A stretch of DNA of 5,714 bases from Acidimicrobiaceae bacterium UBA2093 (GTDB lineage: Bacteria > Actinomycetota > Acidimicrobiia > Acidimicrobiales > Ilumatobacteraceae): assembly GCA_002331255.1 (NCBI GenBank), contig DCZD01000023.1:24554-30267 (forward strand). Direction: 5' to 3'. The position numbers and the translations under genes were made by a program. This document shows positions 5,482 through 5,714 of this stretch, piece after piece. Each line of letters opens with the position of its first letter. The stretch's first letter is position 1. The notes under the pieces are model-generated. The model searched no databases, was not told the origin of the DNA, and saw only the letters and a program-made list of their open reading frames with translations.

Positions 5482-5714
5482 TCAGATCGGCTCATCGCGT
5501 GTAATGACGCGGGCCTTGATGGGGAGCTTCTGCACAGCGCGCTCGAGAGCGGACTTTGCGATCTCCGGGGTCGGATAGGAAAGTTCGAAGAGCACGCGAC
5601 CGGGGCGCACAACTGCAACCCACAATTCGGGGTTGCCCTTGCCGGAACCCATGCGAGTTTCAGCGGGCTTCTTCGTGACCGGCTTGTCAGGGAACACGTT
5701 GATCCAGACCTTGC
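5482..5714 (-). CDS. rplP: 50S ribosomal protein L16, C-terminal part (cut by window edge)
   Basis: L16 lies near the A site and the peptidyl-transferase centre and helps place tRNA. The window holds the last 76 codons and the TGA stop; full-length L16 has about 137-140 residues, so the N-terminal 60 or so are outside. The visible part begins KVWINVFPDKPVTKKPAE, followed by the conserved TRMGSGKGNPE, WVAVVRPGRVLFELSY, and near the end LPIKARVITRDEPI. The arginine before MGSGKG corresponds to E. coli Arg81, which is hydroxylated by the YcfD oxygenase there; whether it is modified here cannot be told. An internal GTG at 5697 could open a shorter frame, but the L16 sequence clearly continues upstream of it. 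Confidence 0.97.
   Translation of the reverse strand, partial: KVWINVFPDKPVTKKPAETRMGSGKGNPELWVAVVRPGRVLFELSYPTPEIAKSALERAVQKLPIKARVITRDEPI

Noticed and set aside
1..5714. Undescribed system, mobile element, CRISPR array or RNA gene
   Set aside because: The stretch is almost fully covered by 14 universally conserved genes in canonical order; no repeats, transposase remnants or tRNA-like folds were seen, and no room is left for an extra gene.

Overview
This window is a single, gap-free stretch of a bacterial ribosomal-protein operon. Every gene lies on the minus strand, so the genes read from the right end of the window to the left. The transcription order is rplP (L16, 5' part outside the window), rpmC (L29), rpsQ (S17), rplN (L14), rplX (L24), rplE (L5), rpsN (S14, zinc-binding type), rpsH (S8), rplF (L6), rplR (L18), rpsE (S5), rpmD (L30), rplO (L15) and secY (3' part outside the window). 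This is the end of the S10 cluster followed directly by the spc cluster, in their classical order with no insertion or loss.

Right part (about 4966-5714): end of the S10 cluster, with L16, L29 and S17. Middle (about 2131-4969): L14, L24, L5, S14, S8, L6 and L18, mostly primary rRNA binders of both subunits. Left part (1-2131): S5, L30 and L15, then the first 276 residues of the SecY translocon channel. The genes are packed very tightly. Four junctions overlap (two GTGA and two TGATG), the other ribosomal junctions are 1-16 nt, and the only larger gap is 49 nt between rplO and secY. That gap carries a small GC-rich inverted repeat. Most ribosome-binding sites lie inside the preceding gene, so translational coupling is likely along the whole mRNA. 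GTG is used as start codon for rplN, probably for rpsQ, and for secY.

Organism: the moderately high GC, the single CXXC-type S14, and the L16, S8, S5 and S14 sequences suggest an Actinomycetota member. The overall look is closer to Acidimicrobiia-like environmental lineages than to Mycobacterium or Streptomyces, but this is recognition from memory and was not tested by alignment.

I see no mobile element, CRISPR array, tRNA, rRNA or unknown gene, and no sign of an undescribed system. The points that deserve a second look are modest: a basic C-terminal tail on L5, the fused S10/spc junction, the hairpin between rplO and secY, and the choice of start codon for secY and rpsQ.
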